A DNA stretch of 47,130 nucleotides from Geomonas propionica (GCF_016458235.1 NZ_JAEMHK010000021.1:1-47130); one strand, 5' to 3'; shown: positions 34,249-43,001, numbered from the stretch's first letter. The notes: a model not told the origin generated them from the sequence alone. Program-made: numbers and translations.

Positions 34249-34626
34249 CTGATAAATTCTCAATCACCATGTACAACTTCTAAACCGCGCGTGATAAGTT
34301 ATGAATAGCTGTGTATAAGTTATCATCTGCGGTGTAAAATTTGTAAACAGCTATTTGGAAGTTCTCAACTGCAATTGATGTTTTATAAATCCCAATGGAT
34401 CTTTTCTAAACCGGCATGTATAACTTATCCAGCGCGATTTAGAAGTTGTGCATCGGGATGTAGAAGTTGTGCATCGAGATGTAGAAGTTGTAAACAACAC
34501 TTGATAAGTTATGAGGCGCGATGTATATCTTTTAACCCGCTATTCAGAAGTTATCAATCACGATGTAGAAGTTATAGATCGGGATTTAGAAGTTCTCCAA
34601 AGCGATGTACCTTTTCTTCTCGATTT
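34249..34626. repeat. Tandem array of 18 degenerate 21-bp units
   Basis: Starting at 34249 the sequence divides into 18 consecutive units of exactly 21 bases with no insertion or deletion. Consensus is roughly TGTAGAAGTTAT-N4-CGCGA. Positions 10 and 12 of the unit are T in all 18 units, position 9 is T in all, and AAGTT is the commonest core. Units 10-12 and 15-17 are most alike. The frame TGT-AGA-AGT is open from unit 4 onward and the other frames have many stops. I do not believe it is a protein gene. It lies in the 647-base gap between 34100 and 34748. Confidence 0.88.
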
Positions 34627-34747
34627 TCGTCTTTTCTCAGAAATCCTCAGATTTTCTCCGTGGCCAAGGGTTTTAGGTGACAGGTTTCGTCAGCCGTTGC
34701 ATCCGTCCGTCTTGGTGAGAGAATATCTGGGACTGCTATGAGAGTGT

Positions 34748-35914
34748 ATGGCAGTTCGGATGGCGGGGCGAGAGGCGAATATGGCGATTGTGGCAATGAT
34801 TTTTGGAGCGGTGCTGGTGCTCCTGGTACTTTGGGAGGGATTCGAAACCATCATACTGCCACGCCGGGTGACCCGCCGTTTCCGCATTACGCGGGTCTTC
34901 TACCGCAGCAGCTGGCGTCCCTGGACGTGGCTCATTCACAACTTCGTTCCTGCCAGGCGGCGGGAAACCTGGTTGAGCTACTTCGGGCCGCTGTCGCTGC
35001 TGCTTCTGTTGAGCCTCTGGGCTGCGGTACTGATCGCCGGGTTCGCGCTCATCCACTGGGGCGGTTCCTGGTGTTTCTACCCCGACGGTGGCACACTCCT
35101 TTTAAGCGATCTCTACCTGAGCGGCACCACCTTCTTCACGCTGGGTATCGGCGACGTGGTGCCCAAGACGAGCCTGGGGCGCCTGCTGGTGGTCATCGAA
35201 TCGGGGATGGGGTTCGCCTTCCTGGCCCTTATAATCAGCTACTTGCCGGCTTTGAACCAGTCCTTCGCCCGGCGCGAGGTGAGCATCTCCCTGCTCGACG
35301 CCCGTGCCGGTTCACCTCCCACCGCTTCGGAGATGCTGCGCAGGCACAGCCATCACGGAGGGGCGGAGTCGCTGCGCGAACTGCTGCACGAGTGGGAGCG
35401 CTGGTCAGCGGAGTTCCTTGAAGGTCATCTTTCCTACCCCGTGCTCGCCTATTTCCGTTCCCAACACGACAACCAGTCCTGGCTGGCCGCCCTTACCTCG
35501 ATCCTGGACACCTGCGCCCTGATCATGGCGGGGGTGGAGGGGACCTGCAACCGTCAGGCGGAGCTCACCTTTGCCATGTCCCGCCACGCGGTAGTGGACC
35601 TGGCGCTCGTGTTCAAGACGCAGCCGCGGCAACTGGGGGCTGACCGGCTCCCTCCGGCGAAGCTTGACGAGATCTGCGACATCCTTCGCGGCAGCGGCTA
35701 TAAGCTGAAGGAAAGGGCCCTCCTGGAGCAGAACCTTGCCGAACTGCGCCTCATGTATGAGCCCTACGTCAACGCTCTCTCCCGGCACTTCAAGGTCGGT
35801 CTTCCCCCGTGGGTGGCGCGGGAAAACATGGTGGACAACTGGCAGGTGAGTTTCTGGAAGCCCCCAGCCAAGCGCCATAAAGCCCCGGAGGAGGTTGATG
35901 AGAGGCATTTTTGA
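34748..35914 (+). CDS. Two-helix K+-channel-like membrane protein
   Basis: This 388-residue protein has three hydrophobic segments in its N-terminal half: MAIVAMIFGAVLVLLVLWEG, LSLLLLLSLWAAVLIAGFAL and LLVVIESGMGFAFLALIISYL. Between the last two is a pore loop, TTFFTLGIGDVVPKT, a potassium-channel selectivity filter with T-L-G-I-G-D in place of TVGYGD. The C-terminal 200 residues are cytoplasmic, helical and of unknown type (not an RCK domain I recognise). The annotated start is 34748. The ATG at 34781 (MAIVAMIFG), with AGAGGCGAAT in front, is equally likely. The 21-bp array lies just upstream. Confidence 0.8.
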   Translation: MAVRMAGREANMAIVAMIFGAVLVLLVLWEGFETIILPRRVTRRFRITRVFYRSSWRPWTWLIHNFVPARRRETWLSYFGPLSLLLLLSLWAAVLIAGFALIHWGGSWCFYPDGGTLLLSDLYLSGTTFFTLGIGDVVPKTSLGRLLVVIESGMGFAFLALIISYLPALNQSFARREVSISLLDARAGSPPTASEMLRRHSHHGGAESLRELLHEWERWSAEFLEGHLSYPVLAYFRSQHDNQSWLAALTSILDTCALIMAGVEGTCNRQAELTFAMSRHAVVDLALVFKTQPRQLGADRLPPAKLDEICDILRGSGYKLKERALLEQNLAELRLMYEPYVNALSRHFKVGLPPWVARENMVDNWQVSFWKPPAKRHKAPEEVDERHF

Positions 35915-35920
35915 GCAGGT

Positions 35921-36517
35921 TCAGCCCTGCTTCATAGGCAGCAAAATGTTCACGATGATGCGGTTGAGACTGGTGCCATAGGCTGCACATATCGACATCG
36001 TCGCTGCCCAGTGGCAGTGAAAATACATCGTGGTGATCAAAAAAGTAGCTGTAACTATTGCTGCACTAACAGCCACTTCAGCAAGGGTAGCGTCTCTGTC
36101 GTCTATGCAATCATCCTGAAGGACTCTCTCTTTGTCCCCTATCATCCGCCAACCAACAATAATGTTTATTATCGGAAAGACCAATGTCCATGACCCGTTC
36201 TCGGTGTGGGACAGCAGATAGGAACCGCCCCAGATCCCGGCAAAGCCACTCACAAATGAGGCGAAGAGATACATGATTTGCTTTTCGATCCTGGATTTTT
36301 CCCTTTTGGAAAAGGCATGGTAGAAAGACAAGGCAATACCAATGGCGATTATTATTATTGGTACTAACGCCGCATTTTGGCTGCCATCAGAACTGAGGCT
36401 ACCTTGCTTCACCATATCGTAGGTGCTGACGGAGATAAGGAGTAAGCAGGTGTAGGCCAGAACGAAGAGTGTCAACTCGTCAAAAGCGGGTTTCGATGTA
36501 TTTCTAAAGAAGTTCAA
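35921..36517 (-). CDS. Hypothetical polytopic membrane protein
   Basis: The 198-residue product has about five hydrophobic segments: TLFVLAYTCLLLISVSTY, LVPIIIIAIGIALSFYHAF, IMYLFASFVSGFAGIWGGSYLL, WTLVFPIINIIVGW and a long C-terminal one around AAIVTATFLITTMYF. I recognise no family. The start is a TTG at 36517 with AAAGGATAGC upstream. The stop is 6 bases from the stop of the channel gene, tail to tail. Codon use is less GC-biased than in the metabolic island. Confidence 0.65.
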   Translation of the reverse strand: MNFFRNTSKPAFDELTLFVLAYTCLLLISVSTYDMVKQGSLSSDGSQNAALVPIIIIAIGIALSFYHAFSKREKSRIEKQIMYLFASFVSGFAGIWGGSYLLSHTENGSWTLVFPIINIIVGWRMIGDKERVLQDDCIDDRDATLAEVAVSAAIVTATFLITTMYFHCHWAATMSICAAYGTSLNRIIVNILLPMKQG

Positions 36518-36584
36518 AAGCTATCCTTTGTGAGGTCCTTGTGTAAGAACGTCTCCCAGTTACGCTTGTCATCTACCTCTTGCG

Positions 36585-37397
36585 TTACTGGCGCGAGCCG
36601 ATTTCTCCTGAGTAGGTGGCGTAATGGAGGTCGGTGTTCTGCTTGTACCCCTTCGGAAATCTTGCGGCAATGAGGTTTATGAGGGGATCGGTGACACCGT
36701 TTAGGAAGGCGTAGTTCACGTTGTCATGCATGTGATGAATTGCGTGATGCCGCTTGGATAGAAGGATTCGACGGTTGCCCAGGAAAACTACGACGGGCGA
36801 CATCGAATTATGGCAGAGGTAGTGGGAGACCTCAGCGACGGAGGAAAGGATCCCGGCATAGACGAGCGTATGAAATAGAAGGGGATGTAGCCGAAAGAAT
36901 CCTGCTGTCGCCGCCAGTAAAGCCAGGCAGGGGACAAGCCAGACTTTCGAGCCGGACTCTAAGAAGTAGACAACCGGCAAGCTCTTCTGCCCGTAACGAG
37001 GCAACTTGTGGTGCAGGTGAAAATTGGCGATCAGCGGTCCGCAGAACGAGTCGTAGTTATCATTGTGGTCCATGTACAGATGCACCAGCCCGTTAATAAA
37101 GTCGGCAAGAATCCACGCGACCAATAGTGCAGTTAGCTCGCCGGCGATGCCAATGGAGAGCGGCAGGATGCACCAGACTAGCCAGGCCTGCAGGCTCACG
37201 TTGGCAAAGGATACGAACAGACCGAAACGCTTATAGACTCTCCGTGTGCTATACAACTCCATGGCCGCATTGAATTGTCTCTGTTTCTCTTCCAGCCCCA
37301 CTACTGTCACCTCATCAGGGCTCGATCCCCGACTCACTCCCGAGGCTACCGCGTCTCCTTCGCACATTCCGTTGACTTCTTTCAGCAAATCAGCCAT
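36585..37397 (-). CDS. CarF/TMEM189-like lipid desaturase-domain protein
   Basis: This 270-residue integral membrane protein has the histidine pattern of the lipid-desaturase (Kua/TMEM189/CarF) family: [29 protein letters not shown] and [15 protein letters not shown], with membrane helices between. In known members these histidines bind two irons for O2-dependent vinyl-ether (plasmalogen) formation. Here the second motif reads FHLHHK rather than FREHH, so the match is distant and function is not certain. The first 45 residues are hydrophilic and may be extra. It stands alone, divergent from a VF530 gene. Confidence 0.7.
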   Translation of the reverse strand: MADLLKEVNGMCEGDAVASGVSRGSSPDEVTVVGLEEKQRQFNAAMELYSTRRVYKRFGLFVSFANVSLQAWLVWCILPLSIGIAGELTALLVAWILADFINGLVHLYMDHNDNYDSFCGPLIANFHLHHKLPRYGQKSLPVVYFLESGSKVWLVPCLALLAATAGFFRLHPLLFHTLVYAGILSSVAEVSHYLCHNSMSPVVVFLGNRRILLSKRHHAIHHMHDNVNYAFLNGVTDPLINLIAARFPKGYKQNTDLHYATYSGEIGSRQ

Positions 37398-37453
37398 ATC
37401 AACAGTACGCCCCTTCAGTCAGATTTGCACCTAACAACCATCAGGATGAAACG

Positions 37454-37672
37454 ATGACCACTCACTCGCCGACCGACCCGCTCCACGGTGTCACCTTGAA
37501 GATGATACTCACCGAATTGGTGGAGGAACTCGGCTGGGAAGAGCTGGGAAGGCGGATCGACATTCGCTGCTTTACCCACACCCCCAGCATTTCCTCCAGC
37601 CTCAAGTTCCTAAGAAGGACCCCCTGGGCCAGAGGCAAGGTCGAGGAGATGTATCTGCGGTTGAAGATGTAG
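37454..37672 (+). CDS. VF530-family (DUF2132) protein
   Basis: This 72-residue protein matches the VF530/DUF2132 family along its whole length: [60 protein letters not shown]. The family is a small helical fold, described as DNA-binding from structure, with unknown cellular role. It is divergent from the desaturase-like gene, sharing a 56-base upstream region. No terminator is seen before the convergent gene that ends at 37711. Confidence 0.85.
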   Translation: MTTHSPTDPLHGVTLKMILTELVEELGWEELGRRIDIRCFTHTPSISSSLKFLRRTPWARGKVEEMYLRLKM

Positions 37673-37710
37673 AGAGTAACAAGCCTCCCTTTGCCCCAGA
37701 TCCTCCTAAA

Positions 37711-38097
37711 TTATTCGGCAGCCCTTACCTTTTTTGCTGCTTTATCCGACATAACATATTCGCGAGGGACCTCCAGTTGGTCTTTGGAGAAGCGAAGCCC
37801 AAGATTCGCTGACATACAGCTGCAATCCCACAGGCCTTTCCGTGTCTCCCAAATCTCAAGCTTGGAGGGAGCCACACCCCATTTAGTCCTGATTATCTTT
37901 CTTTGCTCCTTCGTCAGCTTCAAAAGGAACCCAAATTCGACCTTTGGATCATCCAGTATTCGCTTTTGTTCATCGGTTAAGTTGAGGATTATCATCTCCC
38001 CACCAGTGTACCGATTGCCTTTATGCGGAGGACCATCCGCCATCGCTACACTTGTAAGCACTACGCATATGATCACGGCAAAAAGGAATTTATTCAC
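37711..38097 (-). CDS. Hypothetical exported protein
   Basis: The 128-residue product starts with a signal peptide (VNKFLFAVIICVVLTSVAMADG). It then has LTDEQKRILDDPKVEFGFLLKLTKEQRKIIRTKWGV, a heptad-like helical stretch that repeats the 'LT-x-EQ-(K/R)-x-I' pattern twice. Two cysteines (WDCSCM) may form a disulfide. I prefer GTG 38097, five bases after AAGGAGG, to TTG 38100. No family is recognised. Confidence 0.65.
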   Translation of the reverse strand: MNKFLFAVIICVVLTSVAMADGPPHKGNRYTGGEMIILNLTDEQKRILDDPKVEFGFLLKLTKEQRKIIRTKWGVAPSKLEIWETRKGLWDCSCMSANLGLRFSKDQLEVPREYVMSDKAAKKVRAAE

Positions 38098-38219
38098 CAA
38101 TCCTCCTTCAGTTATTTGAACTCTGGCGGTTCGGTTCCACTTCTGAATGAGTTTTTGAGGCCTTATATTTCAAGACCTGGCGCCGGAACCAGGCACCTGA
38201 ACGCTTCTCTCTGCCATGG

Positions 38220-38945
38220 TCAAGGTCTGAAGTCAGGTGAGCATAGCTGGCACCTGCACTTGCCGTCGGACATAAGAGATGCAAAGCCCGTTTCCAATCG
38301 CTGCAAAAGAGCGAGGCCCTGATCAGGCTCGGCCTCTTCAACGGATGAGTCAAATGCAAAGTGGAAACTGTATTCCTCTTCTTCGATAAACATTTCCTGC
38401 AGCTCGGTGGAAAACTCTGCATACCCGCATTCCGGCAAGGGAAAAAAGGTTACAGCAGGCTCTTCATCGGGGGGATTTTGTTGCGGGCGGAATCCGAACC
38501 GCTCAAGGCGCTCTTGTATCTTCGTCCTTTCAACTTTGTACCAGATTTCTACCCAGTGTGCCGCGACGTCCGAGGATACTTGGGCCATGCCTGCGCAGCC
38601 AGAAAAGGTTAACTGCAAGTACCAATTGATGTCCTCTGCCCCCGTGGACCGATCGCCGCGCATATATATGGTCATGACATCCAAGTCAAGATAGTCGAAG
38701 GTGCCAGTGGTTGCCATCCAAGGAGTCGGCATGGTTTTTCGAAGAAAGCTGAAGAACTCCGTTTTCAATGGGGCAAGCTCCTCAGCTGGAATTTCGAACA
38801 TAGTCATATTGCCCGCTTTAAATTCTTTGGGCTTTAAGAACCGTTGCCTGCCCAGGAGCCAGTCAGCGATATTCTTTTTAATCTGTCTCTGTTCCAGATG
38901 GCGCTCGTCTAGGAAACCAAAAATCTGATATGCACTACCACCCAT
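38220..38945 (-). CDS. Hypothetical cytosolic protein (241 aa)
   Basis: This 241-residue protein is not recognised. It is acidic, without signal peptide or membrane helix, and ends with a cysteine-containing tail (GKCRCQLCSPDF) that could bind metal. The ATG has AAAGGAGGTAGCT, a strong ribosome site. It may be an immunity- or stress-type protein of an accessory region, but nothing in the sequence says so directly. Confidence 0.65.
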   Translation of the reverse strand: MGGSAYQIFGFLDERHLEQRQIKKNIADWLLGRQRFLKPKEFKAGNMTMFEIPAEELAPLKTEFFSFLRKTMPTPWMATTGTFDYLDLDVMTIYMRGDRSTGAEDINWYLQLTFSGCAGMAQVSSDVAAHWVEIWYKVERTKIQERLERFGFRPQQNPPDEEPAVTFFPLPECGYAEFSTELQEMFIEEEEYSFHFAFDSSVEEAEPDQGLALLQRLETGFASLMSDGKCRCQLCSPDFRP

Positions 38946-39021
38946 AGCTACCTCCTTTGTACCTACTGCCTTTCCTTAATAGCATATTTCCAGCGAACGG
39001 CACGAAGTTGACCGGCCGATG

Positions 39022-39327
39022 CTATATCTTCTGCCCCCACCAACTCTGCCAGACGTCTTCATTCCTGATGTAATCACTGATGTCACCGAACACGAATAAT
39101 AATGTGATGGTGAGCACAATAAATGGAATCCATAGTATCCAATCAGACAATTTCCTCGTCTCGTCCCATTCTCTGGTGTACTTCGAAGGAGGATTGAACT
39201 CCTTTTTGAACAAGACGATGCTTAAACGGTTGCAGAGGAAGTAACTCACTAGGCCACAAAGTGGGGACGCAAGCAGCGCCATCATAGAATGAACCAACGC
39301 AAGCGCAGGTGCCGCAATCGCAAGCAA
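39022..39327 (-). CDS. Hypothetical membrane protein, start unclear
   Basis: A 101-codon frame from TTG 39327 has hydrophobic segments (LAIAAPALALVHSMMALLASPL, ILWIPFIVLTITLLFVFGDI). The same frame stays open upstream to 39444, coding VNPPERESYFWSERRVIATSI just before this start, which looks like real protein. No ATG, GTG or TTG occurs in that stretch. The true start may be a rare codon, or an upstream frameshift may have removed it. No family is recognised. The 262-base gap to the next gene becomes AT-rich from about 39480. Confidence 0.5.
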   Translation of the reverse strand: MLAIAAPALALVHSMMALLASPLCGLVSYFLCNRLSIVLFKKEFNPPSKYTREWDETRKLSDWILWIPFIVLTITLLFVFGDISDYIRNEDVWQSWWGQKI

Positions 39328-39589
39328 AATGCTTGTAGCAATTACCCTGCGCTCCGACCAGAAGTACGACTCACGTTCCGGTGGATTGACGCTATCGCGA
39401 TTGCAGCTGTTTTTTCGATCTCTCCTCTTGATTGCCGGCTCCGTTTAGCAAGAAGAAGCTGTTATTCTCTCGAGGACAGCGGGGGGCGTTGTTAATATTT
39501 TCATTTTTTTTCTACTTGCCCACCAAATGTTAATATATCAACAACGTCCCCTCTGCCTATTTGCGACTCCTTCTCAAGTTATCTCTCAG

Positions 39590-40489
39590 TTACCCTAAAG
39601 CGTCGGCCACAGCGTCGTGAAAATCAATCTCATGGACAAGTTGCACGTTTCTGCCTGTCTTACGATAATTGACGGCCGCTTCAACCTTCCTACCATAGCA
39701 GGCATAAGCCCAGCACGGATTCCCGTCGGCTCCTATAACCAAATAATCCACTTTCCCGGTCATGGAATCAGTAAACTTGCCACCCAACTTTTCAACCATT
39801 TCCTTCAGATCACGCCTTTTGTACTTGGTAGATGCACCGGTGAAGCAGAACCAGGAGTCCTCAAATTTAATTGCAGGGGCAAATGAGCAAAGACCGACCA
39901 TTTGCCCCCCCATAATCACGGGTGGGTTAGTTATTGTTTTATCGTCTGCAAGCTGTATAAATTCGGAAAACAGCCTCTGTAGGAGAAGCTGTTCTTTTTC
40001 GTCTATTACGCCATCTTGCATCACGCCAGAGATCAAAGATTCAACCTCGTCATAAGGCCAACAAGTCTTCAGGTGGTCGTTCTCGGAAAGCCAGCCCATC
40101 AGTCCTGTCAGTTCTGTTTCTGTAATTTTACCGTCTGCGAGGATACCGCCAAGGATGCCGTGTAACCGCTGCATGTCGTAAAGTACGTTATTTACATAAT
40201 CTCCCTTGGTGTCCAGCCTACTGCAGAGCCACAGGATATCCAACTTCTCTTCTTCCGTTAGCACTCCGTCAGCTAATGCTGTGTTTATAACCGGGATCAA
40301 CTCATTGAACGGGTGCAGGTGTCGTACGTCGTCGCAATGCCTGATCCACTCGGTGAGAAAGCTGACCTCCCTTAAATTGATTACTGAGTCAATGGATACG
40401 CCTTCTAAGATCCCGACGATTGTTTCCAAGGACTTGTTCAATCTTGATAGTAGTGAGAATCCCATATAACTTTCGTGGTCAGAGTGCAT
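39590..40489 (-). CDS. TerB-like/BRCT-domain protein
   Basis: The 299-residue product from ATG 40489 (AAGGAGGACACCT upstream, preferred over 40522) has three copies of an acidic motif in its N-terminal two thirds: ADGVLTEEEK, ADGKITETEL and QDGVIDEKEQ, as in TerB-like domains. The C-terminal part (about 205-299) is a BRCT domain: WFCFTGASTKYKRRDLKEMVEKLGGKFTDSMTGKVDYLVIG. BRCT domains bind phosphopeptides or DNA ends. The neighbour encoded upstream on the same strand is an HNH nuclease, so a DNA-related role is plausible. Composition is more AT-rich than the metabolic genes. Confidence 0.78.
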   Translation of the reverse strand: MHSDHESYMGFSLLSRLNKSLETIVGILEGVSIDSVINLREVSFLTEWIRHCDDVRHLHPFNELIPVINTALADGVLTEEEKLDILWLCSRLDTKGDYVNNVLYDMQRLHGILGGILADGKITETELTGLMGWLSENDHLKTCWPYDEVESLISGVMQDGVIDEKEQLLLQRLFSEFIQLADDKTITNPPVIMGGQMVGLCSFAPAIKFEDSWFCFTGASTKYKRRDLKEMVEKLGGKFTDSMTGKVDYLVIGADGNPCWAYACYGRKVEAAVNYRKTGRNVQLVHEIDFHDAVADALG

Positions 40490-40567
40490 AGGTGTCCTCC
40501 TTGAATAATTAGGGACCTGCAAATCTCAAAATCTCAGCAAAGTCCCCCCATGCCTTTATTTGCGGTT

Positions 40568-41566
40568 TTAACTCGCTAAAACGATTCTTGCTCCTTTTGT
40601 ACGATTACATTTCCAACATAGTGTTTGTAAGTTATCCTCTGAGGTTATTCCTCCTTTGGAAAGAGGAATGATGTGGTCTATTTCTAATAACAAATTTTGT
40701 TCATCTCTAGTCGACAAATTGCAATATTGACAAGTGTAATTATCTCTACTTTTTATTTTTTCTCTGAGGCTAGATGTCATCAGAGCTCGTTGTCCTACGA
40801 CGCTTTTCCTGAATTTAACGATTTCGCTCAAATATTTTATGAAACTATCAAGGTTTGTTATATTTAACTTTATGTCGCACTTTGAAGAACTATTTCCTCC
40901 GGCAGATACATACTGAAATGTGAAAACAGGGAAGTATAAGTCGCTTAAATCAATGGGTTCGAAACCTAGCTTTTGAATCAATTTGTTCTTGCTAAAAAAG
41001 AATATCAAAGTAGGTATCGACTTACTAACATCTAGTAAAATTGAATCCCTTTCGTTTTGTAACAACACCTTCCCTTGTTCAGCTGCAGCAAAGTTATTTA
41101 ATACTATTTCAAAGCTTGACAGTGTTTCTTCACTTGCTTTTATATCGAAGTACTTGCAGAGATATTTAAAGGGTTGGTCACTGGCATTTTTGCAGACAGA
41201 GGCAGAGCAATTGTGAACGAGATGGTTTTTGATGTTTTTGCTCCACTCCTTTCTTTGAAAATTGAAATTACTATTGTCATATAGGTGTCCTTCACCGTAG
41301 TCAAAGGATCTTATGTCCGCATGTGTACACTTTAACCATTCTATGTGGTCGTTTAACTCATTGCAATTAGTGGTGTACTCTTTAATGCTCTCTTTGATAT
41401 TTTTAAATTTTTCGCTGCTAAAAAAAATCTGGATGTAAATTTGATATGCTATAAACAACACCAATCCAATTAAGAAAGTGGTTATTATTGGGTTTGCTAG
41501 CCCAAATAACGTTCCTGCTACAGTAGCCATAGTGCCAACAAAAAGTAGTAAAAAAACAACAGACAT
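40568..41566 (-). CDS. Membrane-anchored HNH endonuclease
   Basis: This 332-residue protein starts with two membrane helices (VVFLLLFVGTMATVAGTLFG, IITTFLIGLVLFIAYQIYI). A hydrophilic middle has several cysteines, and the C-terminus is an HNH nuclease: YTCQYC, LEIDHIIPLSKGG, DNLQTLCWKCNRTKG, with His in DHI as general base and two CxxC pairs for zinc. The DNA is strikingly AT-rich compared with the rest of the window, which indicates recent transfer. Membrane-bound HNH nucleases are known in phage defence, but this exact form I do not recognise. The ATG has TTAGGAGGGGAA upstream. Confidence 0.8.
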   Translation of the reverse strand: MSVVFLLLFVGTMATVAGTLFGLANPIITTFLIGLVLFIAYQIYIQIFFSSEKFKNIKESIKEYTTNCNELNDHIEWLKCTHADIRSFDYGEGHLYDNSNFNFQRKEWSKNIKNHLVHNCSASVCKNASDQPFKYLCKYFDIKASEETLSSFEIVLNNFAAAEQGKVLLQNERDSILLDVSKSIPTLIFFFSKNKLIQKLGFEPIDLSDLYFPVFTFQYVSAGGNSSSKCDIKLNITNLDSFIKYLSEIVKFRKSVVGQRALMTSSLREKIKSRDNYTCQYCNLSTRDEQNLLLEIDHIIPLSKGGITSEDNLQTLCWKCNRTKGARIVLAS

Positions 41567-41758
41567 TTCCCCTCCTAAGAAGCAACTTAAGTGTTTTTTA
41601 AATTATCCGTTTCGCTATGTTGTGGTCAATTTATCGGATGCGCCCGCAACAGGTGCAGCCTCCGGTTAATATGCAATGCCTAGTGCTTGGGGTTAGGAAT
41701 ACATGGGGGCGTCCATTATTTCATGCCTTTCTTCTGTACCGAGGGGACATTCTTGAGA

Positions 41759-42337
41759 TCAATGGGATGCGCGGCTTGCTTTGTCCTGGGGCTTCAAGAA
41801 GGACTGAGCATCGAACGAGAACTGTCGGGCGGTCGCGTCAAAGGCTTCATCTTCACTGTAGGTAAAGGCATTGATCCAGGCAAACGGCAAAAGGCCCAGC
41901 CATACTCCGGCCTTTCTCGTTATCTCATACCTGTAGGTCTCCTTCATCGCGCCGTCGACATAGATGTTGTACTTGACAATATAGCCGTCCCTTGTGCTCC
42001 AGGCGGGAACCAGCGTCAGTGTCGAAAAAGAGAGGTATCCAAAAGCGAGCGCGGACACGGTCATCGGTTTCCACTTTGTTTCCACGTCGACGTACAATCC
42101 TTTTTCCGGCTTCTCGTCGACTTGCACCATCTTCTTGCACATTTTGGCGTCCCTAAACACGTTCTGAAGCGTGCTGTATCCGCCGACATCCAGCATGTCG
42201 AACTTTCCGACGTTGTAATACATGACACCGCAGGTCCCGGTAGTCATTTTGTGGTCAAGTGCATCCGCAGGGAAGTCACGGTAAGTAGCGCAACCGGAAA
42301 GTAGAAGGGCGATTACTGACAGTAGAACGAGCTTCAT
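41759..42337 (-). CDS. Lipoprotein of unknown function
   Basis: The 192-residue product from ATG 42337 starts MKLVLLSVIALLLSGCATYRDF with lipobox LLSGC (Cys16). The ribosome site AGGAGAAAAC decides this start over one at 42418. The mature part reads as beta-rich (GTCGVMYYNVGKFDMLDVGGYSTLQNVF, DGYIVKYNIYVDGAMKETYRYEITRKAG) with a hydrophobic LTLVPAW stretch, and resembles no family I can name. It is the most distal of a minus-strand group of envelope genes (41759-45216). Confidence 0.75.
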   Translation of the reverse strand: MKLVLLSVIALLLSGCATYRDFPADALDHKMTTGTCGVMYYNVGKFDMLDVGGYSTLQNVFRDAKMCKKMVQVDEKPEKGLYVDVETKWKPMTVSALAFGYLSFSTLTLVPAWSTRDGYIVKYNIYVDGAMKETYRYEITRKAGVWLGLLPFAWINAFTYSEDEAFDATARQFSFDAQSFLKPQDKASRASH

Positions 42338-42448
42338 GTTTTCTCCTGTGTAGGGATCATGCTTACAATCGTGCAAAGTTTCTGGCTCTGGCATCAGAGG
42401 CTCGCTGGCCTGACTCAACTCACTAGGTGATCGCGAGCGGCGCCGCCT

Positions 42449-42985
42449 TTACCTTCCTTTCATAAGTAGTTCATGTGGGTTGAGATAGGACATGCGGTCT
42501 ATGCCGAACCGTTCACTGCGATACAGCCAAGGGTACGGTATCTGTGTAATTATGGCGTAATGTAAATGGGCGGGCTTACCTACAGCGTTTCCCGTTGTCC
42601 CGACCGTACCGATCTTCTCACCTCGTGAGACGAATCTTCCCGCAACAGTGGAAATCTGTTTCAAGTGGGCATAGTAATGGACTCGCCATTTTGACCCCAG
42701 AACCGACACGACCTTTCCGCCGTTTTCGATTGTGTTGGTGTAGACGACGATGCCGGAACATGCGGAAATGACGTCCCGTCCCTCAGGGGCAAAGATGTCG
42801 ATTCCACGATGGACCCCCGATTTTCCCCACGGCTTGAACCAGAAGGAGTTGTGATTCCAATCAGCCGGAGTGGCGCCGCGTACCGGGATCATCAACTGCT
42901 CGGGTAGGAAAAAGCCTGCCACGACAATTGCTATCAGAGCAAGAATGGCAACAGAAATTATTTTAAAGCTGCGTTTACTGAACAT
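42449..42985 (-). CDS. M23-family peptidase (LytM-like)
   Basis: The 178-residue product has a single membrane anchor (IISVAILALIAIVVAGFFL) and an M23 domain with the expected zinc ligands: HRGIDIFAPEG (HxxxD), and HLHYAI late in the domain, with HYYAHL between. M23 enzymes cut peptidoglycan cross-bridges. The start is taken as ATG 42985 next to GGGGGAGA rather than the TTG at 42997. It begins 17 bases after the stop of the gene at 43002, so these are probably one operon. Confidence 0.83.
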   Translation of the reverse strand: MFSKRSFKIISVAILALIAIVVAGFFLPEQLMIPVRGATPADWNHNSFWFKPWGKSGVHRGIDIFAPEGRDVISACSGIVVYTNTIENGGKVVSVLGSKWRVHYYAHLKQISTVAGRFVSRGEKIGTVGTTGNAVGKPAHLHYAIITQIPYPWLYRSERFGIDRMSYLNPHELLMKGR

Positions 42986-43001
42986 TCTCCCCCGCAACAG
43001 A

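Noticed and set aside
34249..34626. Possible CRISPR array
   Set aside because: Units are contiguous 21-mers with no distinct spacers and no cas genes are nearby.
34375..34680. 101-codon + strand frame across the 21-bp array
   Set aside because: The heptad-like Ser/Arg/Cys product simply reflects the 21-bp period. The frame has no ribosome site and unit 3 has a stop in the same phase.
35905..35935. Hairpin AGCAGG/CCTGCT between the convergent channel and membrane-protein genes
   Set aside because: The stem is only 6 bp with no T-run on either strand, so I do not call it a terminator.
42338..42418. N-terminal extension of the lipoprotein gene to 42418
   Set aside because: It would bury the signal peptide and lipobox internally. 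The ATG at 42337 has a clear AGGAG site.
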